From a virus: a stretch of DNA of 33,626 nt. The DNA is taken from positions 1-33,626 of IMG/VR virus record IMGVR_UViG_3300030382_004130, one strand, 5' to 3'. Every line of letters begins with the position of its first letter. Positions within the stretch are counted from its first letter, which is position 1. The translations under genes and the position numbers were made by a program. The notes beneath the pieces are model-generated. The model was not told where the DNA came from. It worked only from the letters and a program-made list of their open reading frames with translations, and searched no databases. Below, piece after piece: positions 9,801 through 17,800 of this stretch.

Positions 9801-10708
9801 TTTAAACGATCAACCGGGCTTATAGTGCCATCAAGTATTGCTTCTGTATCAACTATATTAAATACATCCCCCACATCCCAAGACTGTAAATTTATATTTT
9901 CTATATTTTCAAGCAAAACCCTCAAGTCATCTGATAACTTAGATTTTTCATTTAGTAATTCTGTTAAAATATCACCCTCCTTAACCCGTAATGTACTTGG
10001 TACATTTTCTTGTAATTCTTTCTTTAAACGATTATATTCTTCAACATCAACTTCACCCTTATGTTCCCCTTCTTGAATTGTTGGAGGATTATTTCTTAAT
10101 TTATTTATTTGGTCTTGATAAGATATAAGTTTTTGATCAAAAGTAATTGCGTTTTGTCTCTTTTTTTCATTATCTAATTGACGTTGGATTTCTTCACCTT
10201 CTTGGATATTTCTTCTACTTAAAAAATCCTGATAATTAGTCATGCTTGGCATATCATCAACATTAACTTCTTCTTCCTCTTCTACTCCAAATAATCCTTT
10301 ATTCCATGCATTAAAATCTTCTCCATCACTCAACATACCTCTTTGAGATAAATAAGAGTGAGTTCTCATTTTTAATACAGGTTGATTATTTATTCCTTGT
10401 AACCAGTCTTCATAACTTTCATCTTTACCTAACATGCCTTGATCCTTCAAATACATCCAAGTTCTTTTAGATAATTCTGCATTACCTATAAAACTTTTTT
10501 CTCTATCTACTATTTCTCCTTTAGAATTAATATTAGGATTTCCTGGGTTATCAGCATTTTTATAATTTGATAACCAATTAGCAGCATAAGATGCTAAATC
10601 AACAAAATCTTCACCTCCACTTTTTTCCCATAAAGCTTTAACTTTTGCTCTCCATTCTTGGGGAATTTGTGCCAAAGGATTTTGACCTTGTATTACTGTT
10701 TCCGGCAT
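821..10708 (-). CDS. Giant multidomain virion/ejection protein (3295 aa) with HAD domain
   Basis: This 3295-residue protein is probably an internal (ejected) virion protein, by its position after the tail genes and its size. Visible layout: an acidic, helical N-terminal region (to ~750); hydrophobic helices at ~757-778, 790-806, 851-868 and 896-914; a Gly/Asp/Pro-rich linker at ~1140-1160; a segment at ~1330-1425 resembling sigma-70 region 2 (KGATWSTYS, W1397, then MRKRKTIY); a run of nine Pro at 1691-1699; a basic helical region; and a HAD domain at ~2375-2535. HAD motifs present are D2384-x-D2386-x-T (VFDMDDT), T2463 (VLTAR), K2500 and D2519-D2520 (FADD). The last ~700 residues are helical with hydrophobic stretches at ~3043-3068 and 3086-3106 and a motif FQNVTMQYNRMTKKA near 3000. 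I see no DxDxD polymerase signature other than the HAD loop, and no obvious lytic transglycosylase. Start at 10708 follows an AT-rich leader, 16 bases after the previous stop. Confidence 0.85.
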   Translation of the reverse strand: MPETVIQGQNPLAQIPQEWRAKVKALWEKSGGEDFVDLASYAANWLSNYKNADNPGNPNINSKGEIVDREKSFIGNAELSKRTWMYLKDQGMLGKDESYEDWLQGINNQPVLKMRTHSYLSQRGMLSDGEDFNAWNKGLFGVEEEEEVNVDDMPSMTNYQDFLSRRNIQEGEEIQRQLDNEKKRQNAITFDQKLISYQDQINKLRNNPPTIQEGEHKGEVDVEEYNRLKKELQENVPSTLRVKEGDILTELLNEKSKLSDDLRVLLENIENINLQSWDVGDVFNIVDTEAILDGTISPVDRLNFHRARELIGMSKEEYNKLWRGGSESRLELIKKLSDGVNNLDERDFLELESSRDIIAQREAILERYNNPATRNEVTAEELNMATEADPSALAYVERFAPRLEDIKNSDKDLQISYQETVSKATLNDPRFNAISTRIGNELEQTALEKMNELGAKYIDPNNPQQHQIEFVQQEFEKWYNDEYTKRLTKDQEATQIFKEYGVTGSKFYEKLSKDYARFKNPNLKWVEEESKAYDAGDRSWKARKDKWWADTKEMWWKHVWEPGEGDEEGQLGAGLTELANSIEIAAQKERYERRSGIVDELDKAFELGILNNNMSIGESLDAIEQALDDGVISSTGHYDWNKLKNRFDRRFGSWIFKPESFDTVTWSEDDNIGDYYERKKLRLGNTTENFEEDITEYLDALKRKQKFNELDLIDPLTGEVPKWNIFDAITSLPPGGESPFEHLTIDGLLGRMAQGVEQIQNFIPQAVATTAYGIGTIATLAPEGAFSKGFAATAFTVGNIFAAAGGLIEGAQTYGSLYMDGVQRQMDKEYGEGGYTLEEYMEALKDNRYGDQLAAILPAAGVAAISFASDYAMGKAGKGMAEGILGNSMAQQMMKNTFLNWVVATAAPKVVAAGVTPYKEGLEEFFQNYLEQVGGNFVKMPGEQIDSPFRKNIDFDELMTNYNMGYQMGELFGTGAAISMSATSAAGTSPASYATQAMNRAINIDMDPDAGTFQVNDNYFKQIIDKIKKDKSLLKKDKYTQIKEVSAIREAALKIPSEIRGTMKAELIRLLVAQEKLENIIKKTGNKELSINEIMLKAEIDEKIKKIMQERVDDTTAQSILPFIDKGLSRENAAFIEKYYRDDDGGDDGGGPGAAPALARDPSIQDDGLTPVKKGPTIQDVKPKSLRPGNYFIPGGEPGFWDASELDLLNQANNLEVIQLANTSERILQDIGLKDTSIIKEDTKWEDFQQQIGDLGLDLETDFGMGVEASPTLIRRSFEAIKREKQIEAQNAKSTPEAADLDLVEIDEAAILDEAAIADEGGTNELLLKTINDPKASPSAKNAAINTLINSNKALYMKAVGFDPEAGSIQAKAVWDAVRSALAPVIRNYKEGKGATWSTYSTESLMRKRKTIYSEAAIGQGTDLRIDDPNVKKEIESVAEESSQEKEVGPKQRKKITVSNNPIIEEYISAETINQIKEDTRSTISNLVNKGKSVNEIVKALEKEATKNTWADVKRSIGTLASKPYSDFINKLFDSNFVKNISVYDMKNRFQVGGKSLFGIKETGTTPTTSISPKTGKKGSYNKQIFDITIPSKQTLKDYFIEFIGKDLSSKQKSKYVKRAKSLFQLIAKDIALESLQELKVDKDFMNKLDGMLKEQNSPITAEQFIDTIDQQLDRRNLEDTSFDRVAVASPPPPPPPPPIKNVKKAVERNEKRKKRLKEISLEGLTFFDKMLQKEFDKSPHTRHLRAYDWFWEKDFKKVIHGRMYFPRRLYERVNIAAIYERRNKVKELWSDYSVEELRAKLKKAKGENKENIKLAIQEVFRIFGTETTAVQDSGIDIYTGKDRELTPAKFSQKDFNKTWARGYKGATSDGINYLINKFNKDYLTSTKQEILDAQEVLFTALTELGLDPREILKASNLSQGYSKTVMDKRGGGTINYISNINNLQAAKERDAKIREDRRIENEAYLKKHGEPKYKPSQLENRDAKFEATQTAYDKGEIGSIALLKKELLAIFKDKGFKTNENIKKAIKGQSLPGKTLKQTINSLNKLIDTNIDNTNEAKKGRKKIFEIFRKLNRKLLAPLLDILFAKSNFTMNIGRQLSPVLGKMKHFYKGAEIIKEHLVQFGNQIRMIGDMLETSNEAISEGIEQWLSENDLVQLAVTGVEQEATYNKGDIGVFGTELNETWNAKSELHPFILQKYNEYKAGKITLEEFLKVKGLLRYANEYFYKNGNDIEMYNRKTGKMATMFEISNADIRSNVIVNGKTYTAKELMNGSRQVIDKVAMWVPFYPNVVKEQAFAAMKYNKGEWDTKQTQDYLKAALPAAILADNAKLNVQEYMPHFLQKLCGSPCRVPRTSKQVKKILENSLDTQVNAQKVNKKKKGISVFDMDDTLAKTKEQVLVSMLDGTLRRLTPAQFAEQASILTEQGAEFDFSQFENVKGAKKGPLADLALRRQDKFGSGDIYVLTARPQASAQNIKLFLDGIGLNIPIKNITGLEDGSPQAKAQWVLSKTQEGYNDFYFADDSKMNVDAVKQILDQVDIKSKVQQAIADKSVNLDKEFNEMLEESQGVKAQAQYSPARAKIEGQKKDKGFFKWMGRQLTITPSAEDFLGLMQDLMGYGKQGNRHAKWIEDNLIGPYNKADQSILSAKVAVANDFAALKEVFPSLRSSIKGNPLMDQIGVGPYTKSQAMRVYMWTKQGMEIPGLSKRDQNALVKAVENDAELMSFADNVMLINKSKQYPAPAENWVAGTIDSDIMGGIDREFRRKAMTEFDENVNIIFSEKNLLKLEALYGKKWVEALKDSLRRMKSGSNRPVYQGGGARIVNEMLDWLNGSVGAVMFLNVKSGLLQLISNVNFINWGDNNIYAAAKAFASAEYWPTVVKLMNSDYLVNRRDGLKINVNEAELANAAKDGGMKGAIAYLLDKGFIITRIMDSLAIATGGATFYINRRNALLNRINPETSKKYTKAEAEAKAFDDFYAISEESQQSSNPSKISQQQASLAGRVLLAFQNVTMQYNRMTKKAIRDLYNRRKKPGMTQRESDLSNLSKIIYYTTVQNIIFNALQQALFAMLFDDETDEEEKDRLAKIVNGMADSLLFGLGFGGAAISTVKNVLLRVRYESLQKSPDYEEAVWEVFGVSPVLDSKIRKLRTTAKTFNWNMEEITKRGWSLDNPAYLALSQLISAATNIPIDRVMRKMMNMRMAMDEETRTWQRVALILGWSSWSVGLPYWGLQSTIDQEEIAIEKAKKDYKNDIRKLKAQGYKKVMYRNLKDFDPKDIVELQSPAGTVVYYVKVKKGKQVKN
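5612..5638 (-). repeat. (CCA)9 triplet repeat encoding nine prolines
   Basis: On the coding strand nine identical CCA codons follow one another inside the giant virion gene, encoding residues 1691-1699 between an Ala-Ser and a basic Lys-rich segment. Identical codons make it a true microsatellite as well as a polyproline linker. Length changes would be in frame, so it would vary linker length but not switch the gene off. Confidence 0.9.
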
Positions 10709-10724
10709 ATTATTTATTTAAAAT

Positions 10725-12119
10725 TTATACGTTTTCTTTAGGATTTTGTATAGTAGTTAGAGACCCGTCTCCACCCATTTTAATCCCCGCAGCAGTATCT
10801 GGACAAGCAACTGGACCTCCATTCCCATCTGTACAGTTATCAGTTGCGCTTGGTATTACATCTGGATTCATAACCTCTTTATCAACAAATGATTTTAAAG
10901 TATTATCATAATAATATTTTTCATAAGCAGCATAAAATTGTGTTTTAAAGTCTTCGCTTATATTATTACCATCATATATTAAATTTCCAGGAGCCCCTGG
11001 CATTCCTAATTTATAATTTATAACGCCACCCTCTAGTTTATCTAAAAATTCTTGTGGCATATCCTTAATATAGTCTGTTCCTGCAAAATTATTATTCCAA
11101 AAAGCAATTGCATCTTTGGGGTTTGCTGGGTTCATCATTGCATCAGCCTCTGCTTTAGCCGCAGGTTTATATGTTGCTTTTAATTTGTCTTTATTCCAAC
11201 CTATAATATTATATTCATACTCACGATAGTATGTTTTACCATCTGATCCTGTATAGGCTACTTTTTTAGTTCTTCTTGTATCATCTCCAACTAAAGGTTT
11301 TCCGTTTATATCCGTTGATTGAAAGTCGGCATTTAATGTCACACCTGCCGCAGGAGTTCCATTCGGATTAAACATATCTTTAGGATTCATACCTGGGGGT
11401 CCTTTAAACATTCCACTAGCTTGGTTTATTCTAGTAGATTGGGGCCAATATTCTGGTGAATCTGAAACTAAATCTAAATCACCCTTTGTTAATCTTCCCA
11501 ACTCTTCTGAGTTCATTATGAATTCTCCATTTTCAAACTCAGGACCAGTAAATTTCCATGTAACATTACCAGTATATTCACCCTTTTCTTCATCAAAATC
11601 TGGTGTAGCATCTATTTTATATCCTTCATATCCTGGTGTTTTCCCCATAACTTTACTTATAATCTCTAAAGTATTATACATTGGGTCATTCTCATCAATA
11701 TTAGAATTACTAAGAAGATTATCAACTTGTTCTTGCCATGATGCACCCTGCTCAATTAATTGATCTGGTAATTCTAATAACCTAGCTTTATTAAGAGTTG
11801 CTTTAGAACAATTAGGATCATTTTCTCCACAATCTCCATCATTTATCATTGCGCCATACTCACCAAATTTTAAATTCAAACCCTCTAAGGATTTTTCAAA
11901 TATTGGATCATCAGCAACAGCTTTTTGTTGCAAAGGAGTCCAAGTATTATTATCAGTTTGAATTTGCTTTGTTTTCGCTTTATCTCTCTTTTCCTTTTGC
12001 TCTGCTACTTCAACTTTAGCATCTGCTACACTTTTAGCAGCGCCAGCAATGCTCTTAAACATATCTTTATAGTTTTCAGCTTGCGAAATTACTTTATATT
12101 GTGGATTTCTATATGACAT
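10725..12119 (-). CDS. Putative internal/structural virion protein (464 aa), unknown family
   Basis: I do not recognise a named family. The first ~55 residues are a charged helix (VADAKVEVAEQKEKRDKAKTKQ), probably a coiled coil. The remainder is soluble, acidic and loop-rich, with strands such as GNVTWKFTGPEFENGEFIM and KTYYREYEYNIIGW. Two Cys pairs are visible, near residues 97-104 (GDCGENDPNCSK) and 428-438 (NCTDGNGGPVAC). There is no signal peptide or membrane segment. It lies between the Ala-rich gp14-like candidate and the giant protein, where podoviruses usually keep ejected internal proteins, so an internal-core or ejection role is inferred from position. The start at 12119 follows the leader AATAAATAAAA, and the gene is 11 bases from its upstream neighbour. 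Confidence 0.6.
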   Translation of the reverse strand: MSYRNPQYKVISQAENYKDMFKSIAGAAKSVADAKVEVAEQKEKRDKAKTKQIQTDNNTWTPLQQKAVADDPIFEKSLEGLNLKFGEYGAMINDGDCGENDPNCSKATLNKARLLELPDQLIEQGASWQEQVDNLLSNSNIDENDPMYNTLEIISKVMGKTPGYEGYKIDATPDFDEEKGEYTGNVTWKFTGPEFENGEFIMNSEELGRLTKGDLDLVSDSPEYWPQSTRINQASGMFKGPPGMNPKDMFNPNGTPAAGVTLNADFQSTDINGKPLVGDDTRRTKKVAYTGSDGKTYYREYEYNIIGWNKDKLKATYKPAAKAEADAMMNPANPKDAIAFWNNNFAGTDYIKDMPQEFLDKLEGGVINYKLGMPGAPGNLIYDGNNISEDFKTQFYAAYEKYYYDNTLKSFVDKEVMNPDVIPSATDNCTDGNGGPVACPDTAAGIKMGGDGSLTTIQNPKENV

Positions 12120-12130
12120 TTTTATTTATT

Positions 12131-12880
12131 TTATGAAGTACCTGCTTTGAAAAAAGTTCCTCCTTCTGTTTTTAGATTAGCAGCCCCTACAGTCCCCATA
12201 ACATTTGCAACACCCCCTATTGTACCTGTTAAAGCAGCTGTAGCATCTGCATTGTGTTGAGCCATAGCAGCTTGAGCACCATCTAATTGTGTAGCAACCC
12301 TATCAATTTTAGCTGTTTCTCTAGCTTCTGTTTGAGTAAATACAAACTGTTTTCCTAAAGCCTCTTTATCTTGAACTCTTTCAGCTTGGGTTAATGCTAC
12401 ATCTTGAATTCTTGTTTTTTCAGCTAATCTTGCATTTTGTAAAGTTTGTTCGCCCTGTGCTCTTAGTTTTTCATTTTCGGCTTCTTGCATTTCAATACTT
12501 GCAGCAACATCTTTTTTACTAGCTAACGCTGCTTGTGCTAAAGCAGTTGCCCCGCCAGCTCCAGACCCAGTAGCCATAAGAGTGTCTAAAGTATTTGCTA
12601 AAGCAATATCGGCTTCTTCAATTTGCATTTCCGCTGCTCTAGTAGCAACACTTAAATTTGCATAGGGATTAGACATTTCTGAAGATAAGTCTTGTACTAC
12701 ACCAGTTAGATTAGTTATACCTTCATAAGGATTTATAACAGCTTGTCTATTAGCTTCTAATGAATCTAATTGTGCTTGGAGTCTTTTCCTTCTTTTAGCT
12801 TCTGCTTTCGCGGCTTTTTTGGATGCAGCCATGCCAGCTATACCACTGACTACTGTCATACCTGTTGCTACCCATGCCAT
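12131..12880 (-). CDS. Ala-rich helical internal virion protein (T7 gp14-type position)
   Basis: This 249-residue protein opens with a Gly/Ala-rich hydrophobic helix (VATGMTVVSGIAGMAASKKA). It continues with a basic stretch (KAEAKRRKRLQ), a long coiled coil, an Ala/Gly-rich middle (ATGSGAGGATALAQAALA), more charged helix with many Gln/Ala/Glu, and a Gly-rich hydrophobic C-terminus (ALTGTIGGVANVMGTVGAA). This layout, a short protein with membrane-inserting ends and an alanine-rich helical body, is typical of small internal/ejection proteins of podoviruses that help build the channel across the cell envelope. The next two genes downstream are larger candidate internal proteins, as in the T7 gp14-gp15-gp16 order. 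Sequence homology to gp14 is not claimed. The upstream leader overlaps the previous gene's stop (CAATTAAAACAATAAAATT before ATG). Confidence 0.65.
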   Translation of the reverse strand: MAWVATGMTVVSGIAGMAASKKAAKAEAKRRKRLQAQLDSLEANRQAVINPYEGITNLTGVVQDLSSEMSNPYANLSVATRAAEMQIEEADIALANTLDTLMATGSGAGGATALAQAALASKKDVAASIEMQEAENEKLRAQGEQTLQNARLAEKTRIQDVALTQAERVQDKEALGKQFVFTQTEARETAKIDRVATQLDGAQAAMAQHNADATAALTGTIGGVANVMGTVGAANLKTEGGTFFKAGTS

Positions 12881-12884
12881 AATT

Positions 12885-13370
12885 TTATTGTTTTAATTGT
12901 TGTATATTTTTTTGTGTTATAAATTTATCAAATTCTTCATAATTTATAGCTATATTTTCTTCTTCTAATTTTTCTAAGTCTTTTTTATTATCTGGATTTA
13001 AATGAACTGTTGTCCATATTAATTCTGTTTTAGCAAAAACAGCTCTCTTTACTCCAGCTGGTGATATAAAAGAACAAGGCCCTTCCATTTTTTTAACACC
13101 ATCACGCTCTGTTACTACCCAAGCTTCTCCTTTTAATAAGAACGCAGGATGCTCATGTTTATGTATTTTTCCTATAACCAACGTTCCTTCAGGAACTGTC
13201 ACTTCTCTTACATACATTCCATCTGAAAATAAATGTTTTAAAGGGCAATCAGCTGGTTCTATTTTATGTTCTTTATCTAAACTATTAATTCTATTCTCAA
13301 GTTCAACCACTCGAGATCTAAATTCTGGATTAGATAAGCTTAGATTCTTCTTTAAATCTAGTTCGTTCAT
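12885..13370 (-). CDS. Degenerate cupin-like phage protein
   Basis: The protein has 161 residues. Residues ~15-35 form a short helix (FRSRVVELENRINSL). Residues ~50-125 form a cupin-type beta barrel: VPEGTLVIGKIHKHEHPAFLLKGEA gives motif 1 with H70, H72 and H74, and GPCSFISPAGVKRAVF gives motif 2, where the usual histidine after P-x-G-x-x is Arg109. A further His (H123, in TTVHLNP) closes the domain. The metal site is therefore incomplete or rearranged. The C-terminal ~35 residues are acidic and helical. Small cupin-fold proteins are common in phage structural operons, where their role is unknown. Its position between tail and internal-protein genes suggests a virion accessory or a tail assembly factor. 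The fold call is fairly secure; catalysis is doubtful. Confidence 0.65.
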   Translation of the reverse strand: MNELDLKKNLSLSNPEFRSRVVELENRINSLDKEHKIEPADCPLKHLFSDGMYVREVTVPEGTLVIGKIHKHEHPAFLLKGEAWVVTERDGVKKMEGPCSFISPAGVKRAVFAKTELIWTTVHLNPDNKKDLEKLEEENIAINYEEFDKFITQKNIQQLKQ

Positions 13371-13380
13371 TTAATTTAAT

Positions 13381-14790
13381 TTATATAAATGTACTACTTA
13401 CTGCAAATAATTCTTTTAATCCATCAGGATCTGTAGTAGTATCTGTTTTCATTGTTACTGTAGCGTAATAAGCTTTTATGCCTGTCATAGAATTACCAAA
13501 TATTACCTCACCTGCAATTGGTGTTTGTGTATTATTAGGTATAACTGCCATATATTTATTTTGTTTTCTATCAAATCCTGCTCTATATTGTATATTGTTT
13601 TCTGTATATAATCCTTCATCATAACTATATATTTTACTATACTCATTTGCTCCTGCACCTTGTATGATAGTATCAACATGATTAATCCAATTACCACTAC
13701 TTGCATCAAAACCAGTTTCATCTGATATTAAAGCTGTAACTTCCCAACCATTTGTACCTTCATAGTTTATTGTTTGGAATGTTTTAATAGTATTAGGGGA
13801 TGGATTAAATACAAATTGAATAGATGATTGGTGAGTTCCCCCATAAAAACTATTTCTAGTTTGATTAGTATAATGCTTATACACTCTAGACTGGTCACTG
13901 TCATCTTTGGTTGTATAAAAATAACCTTGAGAACTAAACATATCTTCTGGCTTATAACTGTAAAAACTAGTCCATCCTTTAGACATTTCATCAAAGCTTA
14001 ATGTATAATATGTGCCATCCGAGGATATTTCTGTATATCTTGCATCGGGTTGTATAGATAAAACGTAGTTTTGATTATAAACATCATATGCTCCTAAAAT
14101 AGCCCCTGTACTAGTAACTACAGAAAGTTTATCTCTAAAGAAATCTATCATAAATGCATTAGATATTTCTTGTATTTGTCCACCAGCTAATTTTAATACT
14201 GCATTTCTATTTTTATCTACAAAATATTTTGTATACCCATATACTGCAAATGATTCTGGATTAGTTCCAATTCCCCAATTTCCTCCAATTGGTGTTATTT
14301 GGCCTATTACTATATTTGCCGAAGTCGTCATTGCTTGCCCTTCAGCAGAATATATTGCATCTTTATCTATTAAAGCTATATTTACTTTTCTTTCTTGGAA
14401 TACTATAAGATTTGTATCTTCAGCATAAAGTTTTTGTATAGTTCCACCTATGGGATCTACGCTTCTAGTTATTTCATCAGCAACACTAAATTGATTAGTG
14501 TTATTTATACCAGTTCTAGAATTAAAAATTCCAGAATAAATTAAAGAATTCCCTCTCCTTTGGGATTCATCATTTTCTTCTACTAAATAAGCTTTAACTC
14601 CATAGTCAGTACTAGTGTTATTATAGCCCCCTCTTATTCTTGATTCTTCTATATACCAATCTTTATCAGCATTTACTGTTTGTGGCGCATTCCAAGTAGG
14701 AGTAGGAACCCCCGCACTTGTTTGAGGAACATCAGCTAATCTCTTCATATAGTATGAGTTAAAATAAGAAACTTCTAATGTTAAAGCCAT
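13381..14790 (-). CDS. Tail muzzle/tube-like beta protein, second part (469 aa)
   Basis: This beta-strand-rich protein has repeated blades of the type SYFNSYYMKRL, WYIEESRIRGGYNN, NSLIYSGIFNSRTGINNTNQ, IQKLYAEDTNLIVFQERKV and KYFVDKNRNAVLKLAGGQI. The pattern is typical of propeller-like tail tube/muzzle proteins of P22 gp10-type and crAss-like podoviruses. The phrase 'T.D.L.VFQE.KV' followed by 'IDKDAIYSAEG' is what I associate with the C-terminal half of long muzzle proteins. Here it is a separate gene directly after the 1373-aa protein, 30 bases downstream, suggesting that the two products assemble together. There is no signal peptide or enzyme motif. Function is inferred from pattern and position. 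Confidence 0.6.
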   Translation of the reverse strand: MALTLEVSYFNSYYMKRLADVPQTSAGVPTPTWNAPQTVNADKDWYIEESRIRGGYNNTSTDYGVKAYLVEENDESQRRGNSLIYSGIFNSRTGINNTNQFSVADEITRSVDPIGGTIQKLYAEDTNLIVFQERKVNIALIDKDAIYSAEGQAMTTSANIVIGQITPIGGNWGIGTNPESFAVYGYTKYFVDKNRNAVLKLAGGQIQEISNAFMIDFFRDKLSVVTSTGAILGAYDVYNQNYVLSIQPDARYTEISSDGTYYTLSFDEMSKGWTSFYSYKPEDMFSSQGYFYTTKDDSDQSRVYKHYTNQTRNSFYGGTHQSSIQFVFNPSPNTIKTFQTINYEGTNGWEVTALISDETGFDASSGNWINHVDTIIQGAGANEYSKIYSYDEGLYTENNIQYRAGFDRKQNKYMAVIPNNTQTPIAGEVIFGNSMTGIKAYYATVTMKTDTTTDPDGLKELFAVSSTFI

Positions 14791-14820
14791 ATTATTACTA
14801 TTACTTGTTTTTATTAATTA

Positions 14821-17800
14821 TTACAATGGTCCTGAGCTACATTGACCACTGTAAGTAGCATCACTAAATTTAATGTCTAATGTTTGAGTGCCAGTCCCGC
14901 ATCCTTCACCTGTTACATTAGTAGTAAATGCTCTATATTCCCCTGCTACACTAAAGTTTTTAGTCACTGTTCCCACTACTCCTTGAGAAGCCTCTAGGGT
15001 TATATTATTTATTACCGCACTAGTTGTATCAACAGCTTGAGTCCAAGCCGAATTAGAGTCTTCTCTATATTGGACAGTAAAATAACAAGTCACACTACCA
15101 GCTGTGTCTGTTGTTAATTCAGGTTTAATATACATTACACCTTGAGTTAATGCACCAGTAGTAGATCCCGCGGCAGCATTAGCTCTTACATTATAAAATT
15201 GTATAGCATTGCTAGGGTATACCACACCATCTATAGTGCCATATGTTCCGGTACTACTTGTAGTATTACTAACTCCAAAAAATGTTTCATAACTTTGATT
15301 ACACCCAGCCACTGCAGAACCTTGCCTATTATAGCAAATTGCCTGAGGAACATGCTGAGTACCAACTGTAAATTGTATTGAACAATCTGGGGATTCATTT
15401 AAACCATTACCATCAACATCTCTAAGCCTAGGTTTTATTGTATAAGTACTTTGGTCTACTAAAGTTCCTTGATTAGCTGTTAAAACACCCGCAGAGGTCA
15501 TTGTAAATCCATTTAATATAGAAGCTGCATTAGTAGGATCTAAATCAAATACTAATCCTAATGCTTTATTTGCTGCAGTATTTCCTGCATTGGTTCCATT
15601 TTCCCCAGTAAACGTTTTAATAGTAGTGGTTGCTATAGTTATTCCACTCGGATTACTACAATTAGTAATAGTTGGCGCTACATTAGTCAATGTGGCTGTA
15701 TAGGTAGTAGTATTTGTATAAGTTGGATCTGTTCCAGGGTTAGTTGGAGTATAAACAGTTTCAAAGGTTATATTATATACATCATTAGATGGATTAGCTT
15801 CTGAAGAAGCTGTGTAGGTAAAATAAGTTGCTGCTGCACTTTTTAATTGATATTCTGCATTGTTAGTACTATAAACAAATTGAAATAAATTACTAACATC
15901 GGTTGTTTGATTTATATCATTAGCCCTATAAGCACTTAATATTTTAGGTACAACTGCTTGACTTGCTGCATTTCTAAATAAAGAATTATTAGTTATAGAA
16001 TTCCCATCACCTGTTTTAAAAACAATATTAGTCCCTATTTGTCCAGCTGGCGCTAAAGATTCTACAAAATCAGCTGAAGTATTATTTAAACTTACTACAC
16101 CAGGATATTGTGCATTTATTAAACTATTTAATGTAGCTATTTTACCTTGCAAAGATGTTTCATAAAATAGCTCTAATCTACTAAAAGTTGGTTTTGTTTC
16201 CGCAACACTTAAGCATGGCTCCATTGATTTTGTGTTTGTAGGTGCGCTACCCGCAGCCACTGTGTTACAGGTTGCCCCAATTGGACCCGGTACAGTTGGT
16301 ATAACTGAAGTTAGAGTCCATGCATTACTATTAGCTACTGTATCAATTTTAAGCGCAAAAGGATCTAAATCAGAATTATAAAATGGTTGTGCTATAGGAC
16401 TAGTACCCCATGGGATTGATCCTATTGCTAGAGGTTTTATAGTGCCACTAGGATTTTCGATAGTTCCTATTTGGCCATAAGGGCCCTCTGGGGCGCTTAC
16501 TACAAAAGGAATTCCTGATAATTCCATATCCCTAACTGTAGCAATACTCATTACTTTTTGAGAAAGCGCATTAGGATAGTATTGTTTATTCCAAGGAGAA
16601 TTTTCTTGAGGTATTCCGTAAGGCCTACCACTAGATTTATTATTAATATTAGGATTATTTACTCTTAAATAAAGTCTTTCACTACTTGTATATTCTTTAT
16701 CTGTAGGACCAACCTCAGATAAATTTCTAGGCACTTTATTAATATTGTCACTTAATAAAATTGAATAAGCAATTTGATTTCTATCTTTACTTTCTGTAAT
16801 AGGTAAACCATTAACCCATCCTGGCAAATAGACATTATAATATTCTTGTTCTTGTTGTTTTACAACTACTTTATAAGAATACCACCCTAAAGGATTTGTA
16901 GTAGCATGCCATATTCCTGGTTCCCCTTGAGAGGTTCCAGTACCAATTGCTGTATCAAATTGAACATTTAAAGCATCCCCCACCCAATCTATAACGGGAT
17001 TATTTACTTGATAAGAGTAAGTATTATATTGAGAAAATATAGTAGATCCTTGTTGTCCTGCTACATCATCATAAGCTGATAATATAACATCTGATTGTCT
17101 CCCGTATCTATCTACTAATATAATACCAACTTGATAAGTTCTACTTTGTTTTAATGTTTGATAAGGGGATTGTGTAATATTATTATAATATGGTTTTTTA
17201 GTAGCAATTTCTGCACTAAAATTTAAAGGGGCTGGGCTTGTATGTTTATCAATATAATTCCCATATACTATTCTATTACCTATTATTTCTTGTGATAATG
17301 CTTTAACAGGTACTTTATCATATACCCTTACTGTTTGATTAGAGGGTAAAGTTTTATAAGGCTTACTAGAGTTATAATCATAACTATAATAATATACATT
17401 AGTATTTGTTCCATGGATTCCATCATAAAATTCCATAAAAGGTAAAGTGCCAGTAGGAAAATTTATTAAATCAATAGTATCTAATACCTTAACTGCATTA
17501 GCATCAGATTCTTTATATAAAATATCTACATCTGTTATTAAAAGATTAGTCATATTAAGAGCCGCTGTACTTTCCGGCATTGGAATCTTTAAAATAATAT
17601 TTTGAATATTATTTTCAAACCATGCAACAATAGTAGATTTATATGCATTATCCATATCTATGGCTTCTGGAAATTGACCACCACCAAATTCACTATATTG
17701 TTTAGGAATAAAAACTGGTTGAGTAAATGGGGCCATTAAAGAATACTCATTATCTTCAAATTTAAATCTATAACTAAATCTTATAAATTTGTCTTCTAAA

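Noticed and set aside
821-10708. Virion RNA polymerase in the giant protein
   Set aside because: The crAss-type catalytic D-x-D-x-D (DFDGD-like) motif was not found. The only similar string, VFDMDDT, belongs to a complete HAD motif set.
13503-13994. Two minus-strand frames (72 and 75 aa) inside the 469-aa tail gene
   Set aside because: They are alternative frames of the same strand with Ile/Leu/Tyr/Met-rich nonsense composition and no spacing logic.
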